Assembly: GCA_949130495.1 (NCBI GenBank) | Contig: OX422221.1 | Coordinates: forward strand, 26,609,917 to 26,673,916 | Reading direction: 5' to 3' | DNA: 64,000 nt | From: Sambucus nigra | Taxonomy: Eukaryota > Streptophyta > Magnoliopsida > Dipsacales > Adoxaceae | Shown: positions 33,540 through 43,998 of the stretch, piece after piece | Position numbering within the stretch: position 1 is the stretch's first letter | Layout of the letters: every line of letters begins with the position of its first letter | The notes under the pieces: generated by a model | Database searches by the model: none | What the model saw: the letters and a program-made list of their open reading frames with translations, nothing else | What the model was told of the DNA's origin: nothing | Program-made: the position numbers and the translations under genes

Positions 33540-34583
33540 TGTAAAATGCGACAATGGTGTGTGATACCGGTTTAAATTAATTCGCAAGATTCAAATTAAA
33601 ACTTATTTAATTAGAGCCTATTTTTAAACAAAATTAAATCAGAACCAAATCAAGCAACTACGTGTGTGCGTGTATCAAACCATAAATAAATAAAGCATGC
33701 AACTCAAGTTTAAGGAAAAATCCCCGAAGGGCAAAACCTTTTTATTTCTAGAACTCTGACAAGTTTACAAGACCATTGACTTACATACAATCTTACTTTC
33801 GCCCACCAGAGTAATGCATGGTGTCTTCGTCAAACCTCCAAATCAACGGCTATAAATAAATCAGTAATGGTTCACATGAAGCTATACCACAAGGACCGCA
33901 ATCCTAGAAACACAGTCTTCTCGGTGTAGGTTATCCTCCCCACAAGAGTAAACACCAGCAAAGTGTGTTCATCAAACACCAAAACAATTCACCAAAGCAT
34001 ATGGGAATTTTGTGAATTGAAAAACAAACACGGATTAAACCCTAAAGGAAGAAGCCAAAAGAATTCTGCAAATCGAAGTTTTTCTGTTCTATAAAATGCT
34101 GGAATTTCTTAATGAGAATGAAACCATTTAATGAGTATTTATACAAAATCGTGCCGCCTTCAAAAATATGCTCGTTCGAACGAGATAGCAGTCTCGTGTG
34201 AACGACTTACACATGTCGTTCAAACGACATATCGCGACATCCAATGTCGCTCGAACGAGATGGCTATCTCGCTTGAACGACCTAGGCATCAAAATCGAGG
34301 TACATTCCAACACTTAGAAAAAATTACTCATTCTTAATTTTGATGAAAAGGTTCGCTCCAAAAATTAGAAAATATTTTGTAAAAATATTACAAAATCTCT
34401 AAGTGGAAAGTTAAGGTATTTAAAACAAAACCTTACCAAAGTAAACTTCGTGGAGGCCTTTTGATGAAGAACTTGATATTAGAATACGTCTTTGATTCTT
34501 GAATGTTCTTGAAAGCTCTTCGACGGTGTAGCGGTATGTGACATACTAAATTGATAACGAACTTATAAAAATATGTCCTTACA
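33540..34583 (-). repeat. 3' LTR of SIRE copy 2 (core)
   Basis: On the minus strand starts TGTAAGGACATATTTTTATA (34583) and ends CGCATTTTACA (33540). Palindromes lie at 34168-34285 and the inverted TATAAATA near 34137-34144. The polypurine tract (inverted) adjoins at 34584-34600. Confidence 0.9.
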
Positions 34584-34600
34584 AATCTCTCCCTATGTCT

Positions 34601-36169
34601 ATGCGGTACATATATAAAAACATCTGAATTATCAAATACCAAAGTGCCTATAAAAATCTACCCTCATATTGCAAGATCTCAAAGTGTTCTTCAAAAAGTC
34701 TTCATCCAATCTCAAACTGTTCTTCAAAAGTCTTCATCAAATCTCAAAACTTTTCTCATTAGGGTGTGCAACATAATGATCTTCAGTCTTTGTACCTATA
34801 CACATGAGATAAAGCAAAATACCTTCATGAAGCATTGAGTTTGAAATGATATAAGAATAAATCAGTCAATATAATCAAATCTCCCCCATAATGAAAAAAC
34901 TCCCCCATAACATGATAATTCTTTCTCCCCCTTTTTATGATCTCCCCAAATAGACAGATAAGAAGAAACAATCAAAACATGGAGTGTCACGAAAAAATGT
35001 ATAGTAAACAAGAATTAATCAATGCGCATGCAAAGGTATATCCCAAAAACATCCACAAACTATTTTTGGATTTTTTTAATTTTTTTTCGTACAAAATATA
35101 CAACAAAGAATTACACCATGAATAAACACAAAAACAACGAAGTCGATGGAAATGGAATGAGCGGGTGTGAATACATTCGATAGGTAAATAAACTCAATCA
35201 ATCATATGTGCACGATGAATACGTGTACTCCTAACGAATGAACATCAAAAGTATCCTTAGGTGTAAAAATTGTTGAATTTAGATGACATCATCTTATACA
35301 AATCAACAAATCAAAGTCAAAGTGATTTCCACACCAATAATGTCCAAAACTATGTAATGCTTTTTCAAGACTTTCAAGGACTTGCAAACCCATTTTAATT
35401 CTCCATCCAAACTCCCTCACATATATTTTATTTTAGAGGTGTATCAACTAAATTCTCAAACTTTGGAGAATTGGTGCAAAAAACCTAAATGGCCCCTATT
35501 TGGCATGAATATCTTTTTATTGCCTTTAATTTTTTTCGGGCTCTTTTAAACCTCTTTGGACCCCAGATAATAAAATTCCTCAATTTTTTAGGTCCACTTA
35601 AACGGAGGCTTAATCATAAAGGATAAATGATAACCTTTCGTAGCCCTTCACCGTTTTCAAACAAAACACACAAATCCTCACAAACGGCTCTTACATGCAT
35701 CACTTTCTTATCAAGTTTTATCGCGCTTGGTTCGTTTTAAGGACAGGATTGAAGTGAAAACACCCAACCAACATGTGATAAGAAAATCACAATAATCAAG
35801 AAAACCCGTGCATGTGTGCAATAAAGGAAATCATGAGTCAAACATGTAGGAAGTACACATAATTACATCTTAATAACTCAAAACATTATAAATCACATGG
35901 ATTCATTGACCTATTATCTCAAAACACTATCAAATAGTCACATGAAAAATGGAATGATGTTGTGACTCAGTCATCCTAAGTGTTCATCCATAAAAGGTGG
36001 AAACAAAATACAATACTCTGTTTGGATTTTTCAAAAATTTTATCAAAATAAAATCTTTTTGTATTTTTCAAAATTTTATAAAAAAAATTAATACAAAAAG
36101 TACATGTCAACACACTAGCAAAAATATATCAAAAAGCCTAACTAGTGTATGACAAACATGCAAACACAA
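34601..36169 (-). other. non-coding 3' internal part of SIRE copy 2
   Basis: AT-rich sequence without a recognisable gene. It matches the inverted 3' non-coding region of SIRE copy 1 at several places (35440-35650, 36010-36080), which ties the two elements to one family. Confidence 0.7.
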
Positions 36170-37060
36170 TCATCTATATGATATGGCAAGAGAAGAATCA
36201 TGGGCAAGCAAACGGGAATCAACTTGTCTAAAATCTAGTACCTCTAAAAGTGATTTGCTAACCCAAATATATGTGAAACGTAGTGTGGGGGATTTAGGAA
36301 ACAAGGTAACACTAGATACAAACTTTCGAGGACTTTTTTCAATATAAAAAAAAATGCCTAAGGTGACCTTTCCTACCATAATATGAACATGTGTAAACGG
36401 GTGAAATGACACCTATGGGTTGACCTTGTATGATGTCCTTAGGAATGATTGATCCTCTAAAACAAAAAATGGTTTTGGCTTTAAAACTCGACACATTAGA
36501 ACACGAGAAGCCATTTCCATCAGTATCAAACCTACTTGAATCATTTAAATCATTTTTCAACTTCAAAATATTTGATTCAAGCAACAAATTAGACTCTTCC
36601 AAAGATAGGGATTTCTTTTTCAAATTTTCAACAATTCCTAAAAGGGTATCTCTCTCTCCCTCAATCAAACAAAATTCTTCCCTAAGAGTCTCTTCACGTG
36701 CCGTAAAATCATCAATTCATTTTTTATCCTCAATGGCACAAACATAAACCATTGAATTTTTAAGGCCTTCTAATTCTTTTTCTAAAAATAGGACCCTATC
36801 ATCAGTCTCCTTATTGGACAATTTTAAAGAAACAAAGTCATGGTCCAAGGAAATAAATTTTTCACACAAAAAAAATCTAATTGACTTTGAACCGTTTACA
36901 AAAGATCCATCGCATATTTAAAACAAGAATTTTCTTTTCCCAAAAAATCAATTATTTTACCAAACGTCAAATTCAAGTGATTTATATCATCAAAACTTTG
37001 ACTCGTGTCATCAAAGGGCGGCATCCGATTACATAAGTGCTCCATTGGAAAAATTGCGTT
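36170..37060 (-). pseudogene. gag C-terminal remnant of SIRE copy 2
   Basis: The open frame 36668-36339 begins with a charged coil, ERDTLLGIVENLKKKSLSLE, continues with Leu-, Asn- and Glu-rich repeats that look like coiled coil, and ends in a zinc-knuckle-like CSYYGRKGHLRHFF where the second and fourth Cys have become Tyr and Phe. Upstream (36670-37060) more coil-like sequence is readable with breaks. The organisation matches the C-terminal half of SIRE gag. Integrase should follow but the sequence passes directly into 3' non-coding family sequence. Confidence 0.7.
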
Positions 37061-37224
37061 TTTTCACAAAACTGATTTAAAAAAAATCAATATCACACAA
37101 ATTTTATGGGAAATAGTAATACGCGATAAATTAGCTCAACCTTCTCTAATACCAATTTGACAATGTGAGAAGTCAAATCGTATAAAAAAATCCTTAAAAA
37201 AATCAGGATCACGCGATACCAATT

Positions 37225-38306
37225 TGTAAAAGTGGTGATCGTTTAAATAAGCTCTAATACCAATTTGTAAAATGCGGCGACTGTGTGTGATACCGATTTA
37301 AATTAATTCGCAAGATTCCAATTAAACCTTATTTAATTTGAGTCTATTTTTAAACAAAATTAAATCATACCCAAATCAAGCAACTATGTGAGTGCGTGTG
37401 TCAAACTATAAATAAATAAAGCATACGACTCAAGTTTAAGGAAAAATCCCCGAAGGGTAAAATCTTTTTGTTTCTAGAACTCTGACAAGTTTATAAGACC
37501 ACTAACTTATATACAATATTGCTTTCGCCCACAAGGGTAACGCACGGTGTCTTCGTCCAACCTCCAAAGCAGCAACTAGAAATAAATCAGTGATGGTTCA
37601 CACGCAGCTATGCCATAAGGACCGCAATCTTAGACACGCAGTCTTCTCGGTGTAGGTTATCCTCCCCACAAGAGTAAACACCAGCAAAGTGTGTTCTTCA
37701 AACACCAAAACAATTCACCAAAGCATATGGAATTTTTGTGAATTGAAAAACAAAAATGGATTAAACCCTAAAGGAAGAAGCCAAACGAATTCTGTAAATC
37801 GCAGTTTTTCTGTTCTGTAAAACTCTGGGACTTCTTAATGAAAATGAAACCATTTAATGAGTATTTATACAAAATCGCGTCGCCTCAAAAATGTGCTCGT
37901 TCGAAAGAGAAAGCAGTCTCGCGTGATCGACTTACATATGTCATTCAAACGACATCTCGCGACATCCAATTTGCTCGAACGAGAGGGCTATCTCTCTTGA
38001 ACGACCTGGGCGTAAAAATTAAGGTACGCTCCAACACTTAGAAAAAATACTCATTCTTAATTTTGACGAAAAGGTTCGATCCAACACTTAGAAAATATTT
38101 TGTAAAAATATCCCAAAAGCTCTAAGTGGAAGGTTAAGGTATTTAATACAAAACCTTACCAAAGAAAACTTCACGGAGTCCTTTTGATGAAGAACTTGAT
38201 ATTCGAATCCGTCTTTGATGCTTGAATGTTCTTGAAATATCTTCGACGCTGTAGCGGTATATGACATACTAAATTGATAACGGACTTATAAAAATATGTT
38301 CTCACA
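37225..38306 (-). repeat. 5' LTR of SIRE copy 2
   Basis: On the minus strand begins TGTGAGAACATATTTTTATA and ends CACCACTTTTACA when the duplicated terminal unit is counted, or CGCATTTTACA at 37266 when not. A primer-binding-like AATTGGTATCGCG follows inward (37212-37224). Clear divergence from the 3' LTR. Confidence 0.88.
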
Positions 38307-38456
38307 TGCATCTATAATAACAGAAGAGCGTAAATGCGCGTACGTAAAAGAATACAAAAATCCTATCATAAGGCTCTATATCAAAGAACGCTAAGTTGAA
38401 ACATGGAAAGACGTACATATCCTATCGACACTAGAACCTAATGATCTGATACCATC
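38307..38456 (-). other. leader and primer binding site of the chromovirus element
   Basis: On the minus strand the LTR end GGTGTCACA is followed by GA and TGGTATCAGATC (38454-38443), matching the 3' end of initiator tRNA-Met with a mutation near the end. The leader then shares AGGTTCTAGTGT and ATATAGAGCC blocks with the LARD leader at 44016-44090. Confidence 0.85.
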
Positions 38457-40862
38457 TGTGACACCCCACCTAATTAAATTCAGATTGATCAGTCCTTCAT
38501 CAAATTCAAACAAGATTCTCATCTCGATCATTCTTAGCATCACTGTGGATTTTTTTTAAAATTAACTAACCACGTAGTATTAGTAAGGCTGATGCCAAAT
38601 TTTATCTTGTTATTTAAATACAACATAAGTGAAATGATCATCATAACCAAACCATTACATAAAGTAAAATAATCTGAACTAAACACCAGATAAATGATTG
38701 AAATAAAATGCTACCGATTAAACTATCGGTTCTCAATATAAAAATCCAACTAAACATCTAATGAAATCAAACTGAGTCCACAAGCACAAAGTCTAATAAA
38801 CTGAATAAAATAAATAACTGGAGGTGCGACATGCCCAAATGAAATAACTGAACTACGTCCTACTCTAGGAATAAATAACCAAAGAGACTAAATCTAAATC
38901 CTGCAAGCATTCACACGTGCTGCAGCTATGCATCCCTGGAACAGATCATCAAAGTAGGCTTCCCTGTTACTATACACCTAAAAGGGTTTGGAAAAAGTTT
39001 TTCAAGTAAGGGTCGAAGCCCAAGTAAAAACCATTTGGAAACGTCTAGAAAGTATTTAAATTACAGTTTAAATGAACAGTTATTAGATACACATGTTGGG
39101 TTGCATACACTCTATTGAGTTCCTCACCACTCATCTATAGTGCACACCTAACATCCTCAACTAAGCCGACTTAGTTAAACAACCCAATCTAACTAGGTCC
39201 CAAGCCTTTAACTAACCATAATCTCAGCCTAGCTCACCCATACTGCCCATACAGTACGTTACCAAAAAACTATTAATTAAGATTTCTCTTACATTTTTAT
39301 GATGATCCTCACGTTAATTTCTCACACCTACTTTCCTTTAGCTTTGCCTATTTATCTTTTCTACTATTTACACTTAATTAGATTAAACATTTTATTAGAT
39401 ATACACTATCTAGTCTCACTACTATCACATATAAATAGATTAAACATTATTTAGATATACACTATATTGTCTCCTTACTATCACATAAGTCAGATTAAAC
39501 ATCAAACATCCATGAGTGTATATATATATAATGCAACATCTCTTGAACTATTCATAACGATGCACACTTGCGTACTCTTCTATCAGTCCAAGTACCTCTT
39601 GTACTTAATCGTGGACTAGGGATGTAAACGGATATTCGAAAATCCGCATCCGTTCGATATCCGAATCCGAATTTGTGGATATTTATCCGAAAATATGGAA
39701 ACGGATACGAATATGAATACTCTATAAAAATATCAGAGAAAACGGATACAAATAGTACTAGTATCTGACATGGATAATCCGTATCTGATGCGGAGTATCC
39801 ATTTTATCGGATATCCGTTTACCGAATATCCGTATCCGTCAAACATATGTTTAAAATATTACTAATAATATTAGTATTACTAATAAATAAATATTAAAAA
39901 GAACCTTAATCGTTTATTCCCCAAAACAAAATAAACATATACCCCACTCAAAATAAAAACACCGTAAAGTTATTAATTTATTGGGTATATTATAAAATGT
40001 CATGTATTATTATTTTATTAGGTATATTATCATTGAGTTATACTAAAGTTACAATACACCCTATCACACACAACATACACCGACTAAAGAATATATACTC
40101 CACTAAAAAAAATAACTTTGTTTCATTTCTCGTTCGTACAAAATAAGAGAAAAGAAACTCTCATGTGATTGTTCGTTAGTTTTCTTAATTATAAATAAAT
40201 GTAAGAGAGAAACAAAGAAGAATGTAAGAGAGAAACATAATAGAATGTAAGAAAGAAACAGAAAAGTAAAGAGATGGTTTTGATTGTGATGAGAACTGAA
40301 GTTAACAACATGTATATTATATACAAAATCAAAATGTATACTAATTAAAATAAATATATCAATATGTTTTGAAGACAAAAGGTCCATGAGGTTATCATTC
40401 TTAATAAATTTGATTAATCTAAAAGGTGCATATTTATTTCTACTATCATGGAATGCGACTGTTATTTTTTTTGGATGGCTTTAAACTTAACTTTAAGACA
40501 TATTATCATTATGGAATGATATTATTATTATGGAATCCATAATTATTGATATTAGGAGGTAGTAATTTTGTTATATATTTATTTGGATTGGATATTTTAA
40601 TTGTTATTTTTTGCGATGGGTAAATAATGTAAACGGATACGGATATTATCTGAATCCGAGGTATCAGAGCGGATATGAATATGGATGGTTGTTTTAACTA
40701 TCCGGGCGGATACGAATATGGATACGGATATGAATAGTACATTCAGATAGCGAATACGAATATGGAAAACATGGTATCTGATCCGTATCCGTCCGTTTAC
40801 CACCCCTATCATGGACTATCAGTTCAGAATGCCTCCTCGAACCATCAATCAATTCCCACATA
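38457..40862 (-). repeat. 5' LTR of the chromovirus element, inner part
   Basis: TGTGACACCCCACCTAATTA start, aligned with 12020-12077 plus 20281-21535 of the other LTR. It contains the hAT derivative and stops at the LARD; it resumes at 51225. Confidence 0.9.
39617..40808. mobile_element. non-autonomous hAT-superfamily transposon
   Basis: Terminal inverted repeats TAGGGATGTAAACGGATA (left) and, read inward from the right, TAGGGGTGGTAAACGGAC. 8 bp duplications TCGTGGAC (39609-39616) and TCATGGAC (40809-40816) match the undisturbed TCATGGAC at 21482-21489. Length 1192 bp. Both subterminal regions (about 39630-39840 and 40630-40800) are packed with GGATA/TATCC words such as CGGATATCCG and CGGATACGGATA. 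8 bp duplications and TAGGGATG-type ends are hAT hallmarks. No transposase frame, hence mobilised in trans. Confidence 0.9.
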
Positions 40863-41969
40863 TGTAATACCCCGTATTTTCATGGCTTTTAAATTTAAGG
40901 ATTTATTAAATTTAATTGAGATAAATTAATTTAATTGTTATCCGAAATGTTGTTTTAAATATTTACTAGCGTGACGAGAGTTAGTAATTATTGGAAATAT
41001 AATATTTGTTGAATATTACTGGATGAGTATAGTAATATATGAGATTTATTTTTATAAGGCAATTATGGAAATTTAAGTCGGGACGCGCCTGTGTCGCGTC
41101 GGGAATAAATGTTGATTAATAAAAGTGAATATTTTATAAGTCGTTCGTATGGTCGTTTTGAGTGTGCCAAGTCGTCCGGAAGGGTCGAGATAGTCAGAAA
41201 AGTGTATCCGGGGGTTTAGTTTGGGTCTCGGGGCGTTTTTAGGCCTAATTAGTACCCCGGGAGGGCGTTTTGGACATTTGAAAATTTTGGGTAATTAAAC
41301 CCACGAAAATCAGTAACCTATATCAGCCATTTAGGTTAGTCAGCTAGGGTTAGAAAACACAAACACAAGAACTGTCATAGGAGAGGAAGGAGAGAGCTCT
41401 CAAGGCAAAATTCCAGGCCCAAAATCCATCCGTTTGCACCGTCACCACCACCAACGCGTAGATCGCGCGATGGGCTACGCAACCACACCAAAATCATCTG
41501 CAAATCAGAACGTCAAAAATCCCAGGCAAGTGTTTATGTTTCTTATTTCATTGGTGCATCTTTCATATTAGTGTAGGAGTAATTAGAATGAGTTTTTATG
41601 GAAGAAACCTAAGATATGAGTTAGGAAATTGCATGTAGTGATGAATAAATTGATAATTCTGGAAACCCTTGCCATGTAGAGGAATTACCCACAAAATTAT
41701 GATGTTTACAAGAAGGAAATTTCTGGAAATACTTGTTAGAACCATGTTTAAGAGAATTCTAGGGTTCTTGATAATTATAATAATTTTTGGTTGGTTAATC
41801 CATGTATAATGATAGAATTCCTCATGCTTCACGTTGGAAATACCTAGCAGGATGATATAATGTTGGTAGTACAATTTTTGAGACGTTTGAGATTGAAAAA
41901 TATGGATTTGGATGAAGAAATGTGTTAGAACCCGTAACTGCAATTCTACAGAAATCGCAATACCTGCTT

Positions 41970-42043
41970 GATCGATCGATCGAGCCCAGAGCTTCGATCG
42001 ATCGAAGGTTCGATCGATCGAGCCCCAGATATCGATCGATCGA
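41970..42043. repeat. cluster of (GATC)n palindromes in the LARD LTR
   Basis: Four blocks of CGATCGATCG type within 74 bp. The right LTR (49202-49291) has five blocks: one TTCGATCGATCGAAGG unit is added. Each block is self-complementary. Confidence 0.9.
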
Positions 42044-42615
42044 CCCCTCCTGGAAGACTCCTATTTCCTTTTAAATGAGTTGAATTCAATTTATTGTGAG
42101 ATAATTCTTGGGGCATCCTTAATAAAATGTTTTGGGAGATAGGGAAGACCAGTAGGACGTGTGAATAGATTTTGGGACCCTTGATGTCGGGCAAAGATGG
42201 TATTTTGGGATAATTACATAAGGATCGGTGAATTTATGATTTAAAGAGAGAGACACGTAAGAGAGTTACTTTGGGACAAATGTGTATACCTACTGAATTT
42301 TTATACTTGGGAGGATAGAATCCATGAGCGTTATGTAGTAAGTGAAAAAGTTCCTCAAATTAAAGTAAGATGTGAATGGTTATACGTGATAACTAAATAA
42401 TGAGAAATAAATACAAATGTCATAATTATAGGAATTTAGTATATACCCATTATTGATATGGTAATATTAGTATAGTTATATGATTGTGTATGCATATACT
42501 ATCTATGTGTGAAAATCATGCCCACGCTACTTGCTATCCTTGAGGTTGCCGCGCTGGGACGATCTTATCATGTGTTGCCTTATGGGGGATATTGACTCGT
42601 ACCCTAGAAGATAGA

Positions 42616-42846
42616 TATCCTTGGTACAGGCTATCGGAATGATAGTTCGAACGGTCCTAAGAGATGCGGGTATGTGCTTTCCTCTTAGAGACTTGGAATC
42701 TATGCTTCGCCTCATATTGTTTGTGTATAGGTATCCTTGGTACAACCTATCGCAGTGATAGTTCGGACGGTCCTAAGAGACGCAGACATATGCCATCCTC
42801 TTAGAGACTTGGAATCTATACTTCGCCTCAATATTGTTTGAGTATG
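42616..42846 (+). repeat. tandem duplication of about 116 bp in the LARD LTR
   Basis: Units start TATCCTTGGTACA at 42616 and 42732 and share GGACGGTCCTAAGAGA-like and CTTAGAGACTTGGAATCTAT blocks. In the right LTR the first unit has lost about 15 bp after TCCTTGGTA (49874). Confidence 0.88.
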
Positions 42847-43998
42847 TGTTAATACAGTTCGAGAGTGATTCCGAATTTGTATTCCCTTAGTACGAGTGAT
42901 ACGGGGATTGGATACTAGAGTATGCCCGCACCATAGTTTTTATTTGGGGTGCTGTTCGGATATATATATATATTTTACGAGTAGTTAATATATATATGTT
43001 GGAAATCTGGAACTGCCTACTGTGATTTGATATGTAGGACATGGTTGATGACTCAAATTGTAAATACTTATTTTGAGAAAGTATAATATGAAATTGGAAA
43101 AACTTTATTGATTAATAAAGTCAAAATGAGAACTTTGGTTACTAATTGAAATATTCTTTTCAAACAATTGAATCGCTAAATTTTGAATCCTGCGAATAAC
43201 CTAAGATAAGTTAATCATTGGGAGAAGATAGCGTGATATATGATGAGATAGACCATTGGGAAGGTTAGTGCAATAGGTGTGCACATTAGAAGAGAGGTTA
43301 GAATTTCTCAAGAGAGTGTCGCACTAATATGTTGTTGCATTGGCCTGTATCAATTTAAATACTTGCTAAACAATTTTTAAATCATATACACTATCTGGCT
43401 CTGACCCGTTTCTCTCTCTCTCTCTCTTGTATATATATGTATGTACTACAGGTACCCAGCCACAGGGGCGTCTTGCTTAGAATTCCTTGGAAGGAACGTG
43501 CTGCAGCTTAGGTGGGAGTTGCAGGCCACTTTCTTAGACGATTTCATTTACTTGATTCCACTCCTATGATTCTCAGTTTTTGGGGCATGTGTCGCCCTTT
43601 CCACTATTTATCTGTTTTGTTGGGACAATTGTATTTCAGTTATTTCTAGTATTGTTACTCTGGGATTTATTCAGCATGTATGTTTTACATTTAGTTTAAA
43701 TGTTGGGATTTTGGATGTTGAATGTTTAAAGTAATTGGATTATGTTCCAGGATAATTGTTGTATGATTCTTACTTATTGGAAATGTTTTTACTAATTAAA
43801 TAAATAAGTTTTTCTTGAAAAATACATTTTGGTTAGAAAGGTTAAAAATGGTTTTGACACTTATCTTAATTAATTAGGGTGTTAATTTGGAAAAGTTTAT
43901 TTTTGCGATAGTGATGCTAAGAATGAACCAACTGTTCACCTCGACTTTAATTTAATAAAGGAGTGATCGCCCGGTATTTAATTAAGCGGGGTGTCACA

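Larger units (their letters stand above)
33458..38306 (-). mobile_element. SIRE-like Ty1/copia derivative without pol, copy 2
   Basis: Minus-strand element, 4.85 kb, with LTRs at 37225-38306 (5') and 33458-34583 (3'). Flanks TGCAT (38307-38311) and TACAT (33453-33457) differ at one base. Removing it joins the leader and gag ATG of the chromovirus element. The 2.6 kb interior has a gag remnant and 3' family sequence matching SIRE copy 1 (35530-35650 versus 18190-18330) but no integrase, RT or RNase H: an internally deleted, non-autonomous relative. Its LTRs share the palindrome array, TATA box and CCTT(C/T)GGGGATTTTTCC box with copy 1. Confidence 0.88.
40863..43998 (+). repeat. 5' LTR of the LARD
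   Basis: TGTAATACCCCGTATTTTCA to AAGCGGGGTGTCACA, 3136 bp. It contains a GATC palindrome cluster, a tandem 116 bp duplication and a CT-rich run followed by TATATATGTATG near 43420-43443. Confidence 0.93.

Noticed and set aside
33458..34583. 3' LTR of SIRE copy 2 as the 5' LTR of a further SIRE element extending left
   Set aside because: A PBS-like sequence follows it, which suggested this, but beyond 33457 the sequence is the chromovirus gag leader, and TACAT matches TGCAT at the other end.
36430..36747. plus-strand 105-codon frame
   Set aside because: The minus strand here encodes the SIRE gag coil and zinc-knuckle remnant; the plus frame is its shadow.
40597..40812. frame rich in Ile-Arg-Ile-Arg
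   Set aside because: It translates the GGATA-type subterminal repeats of the hAT derivative.
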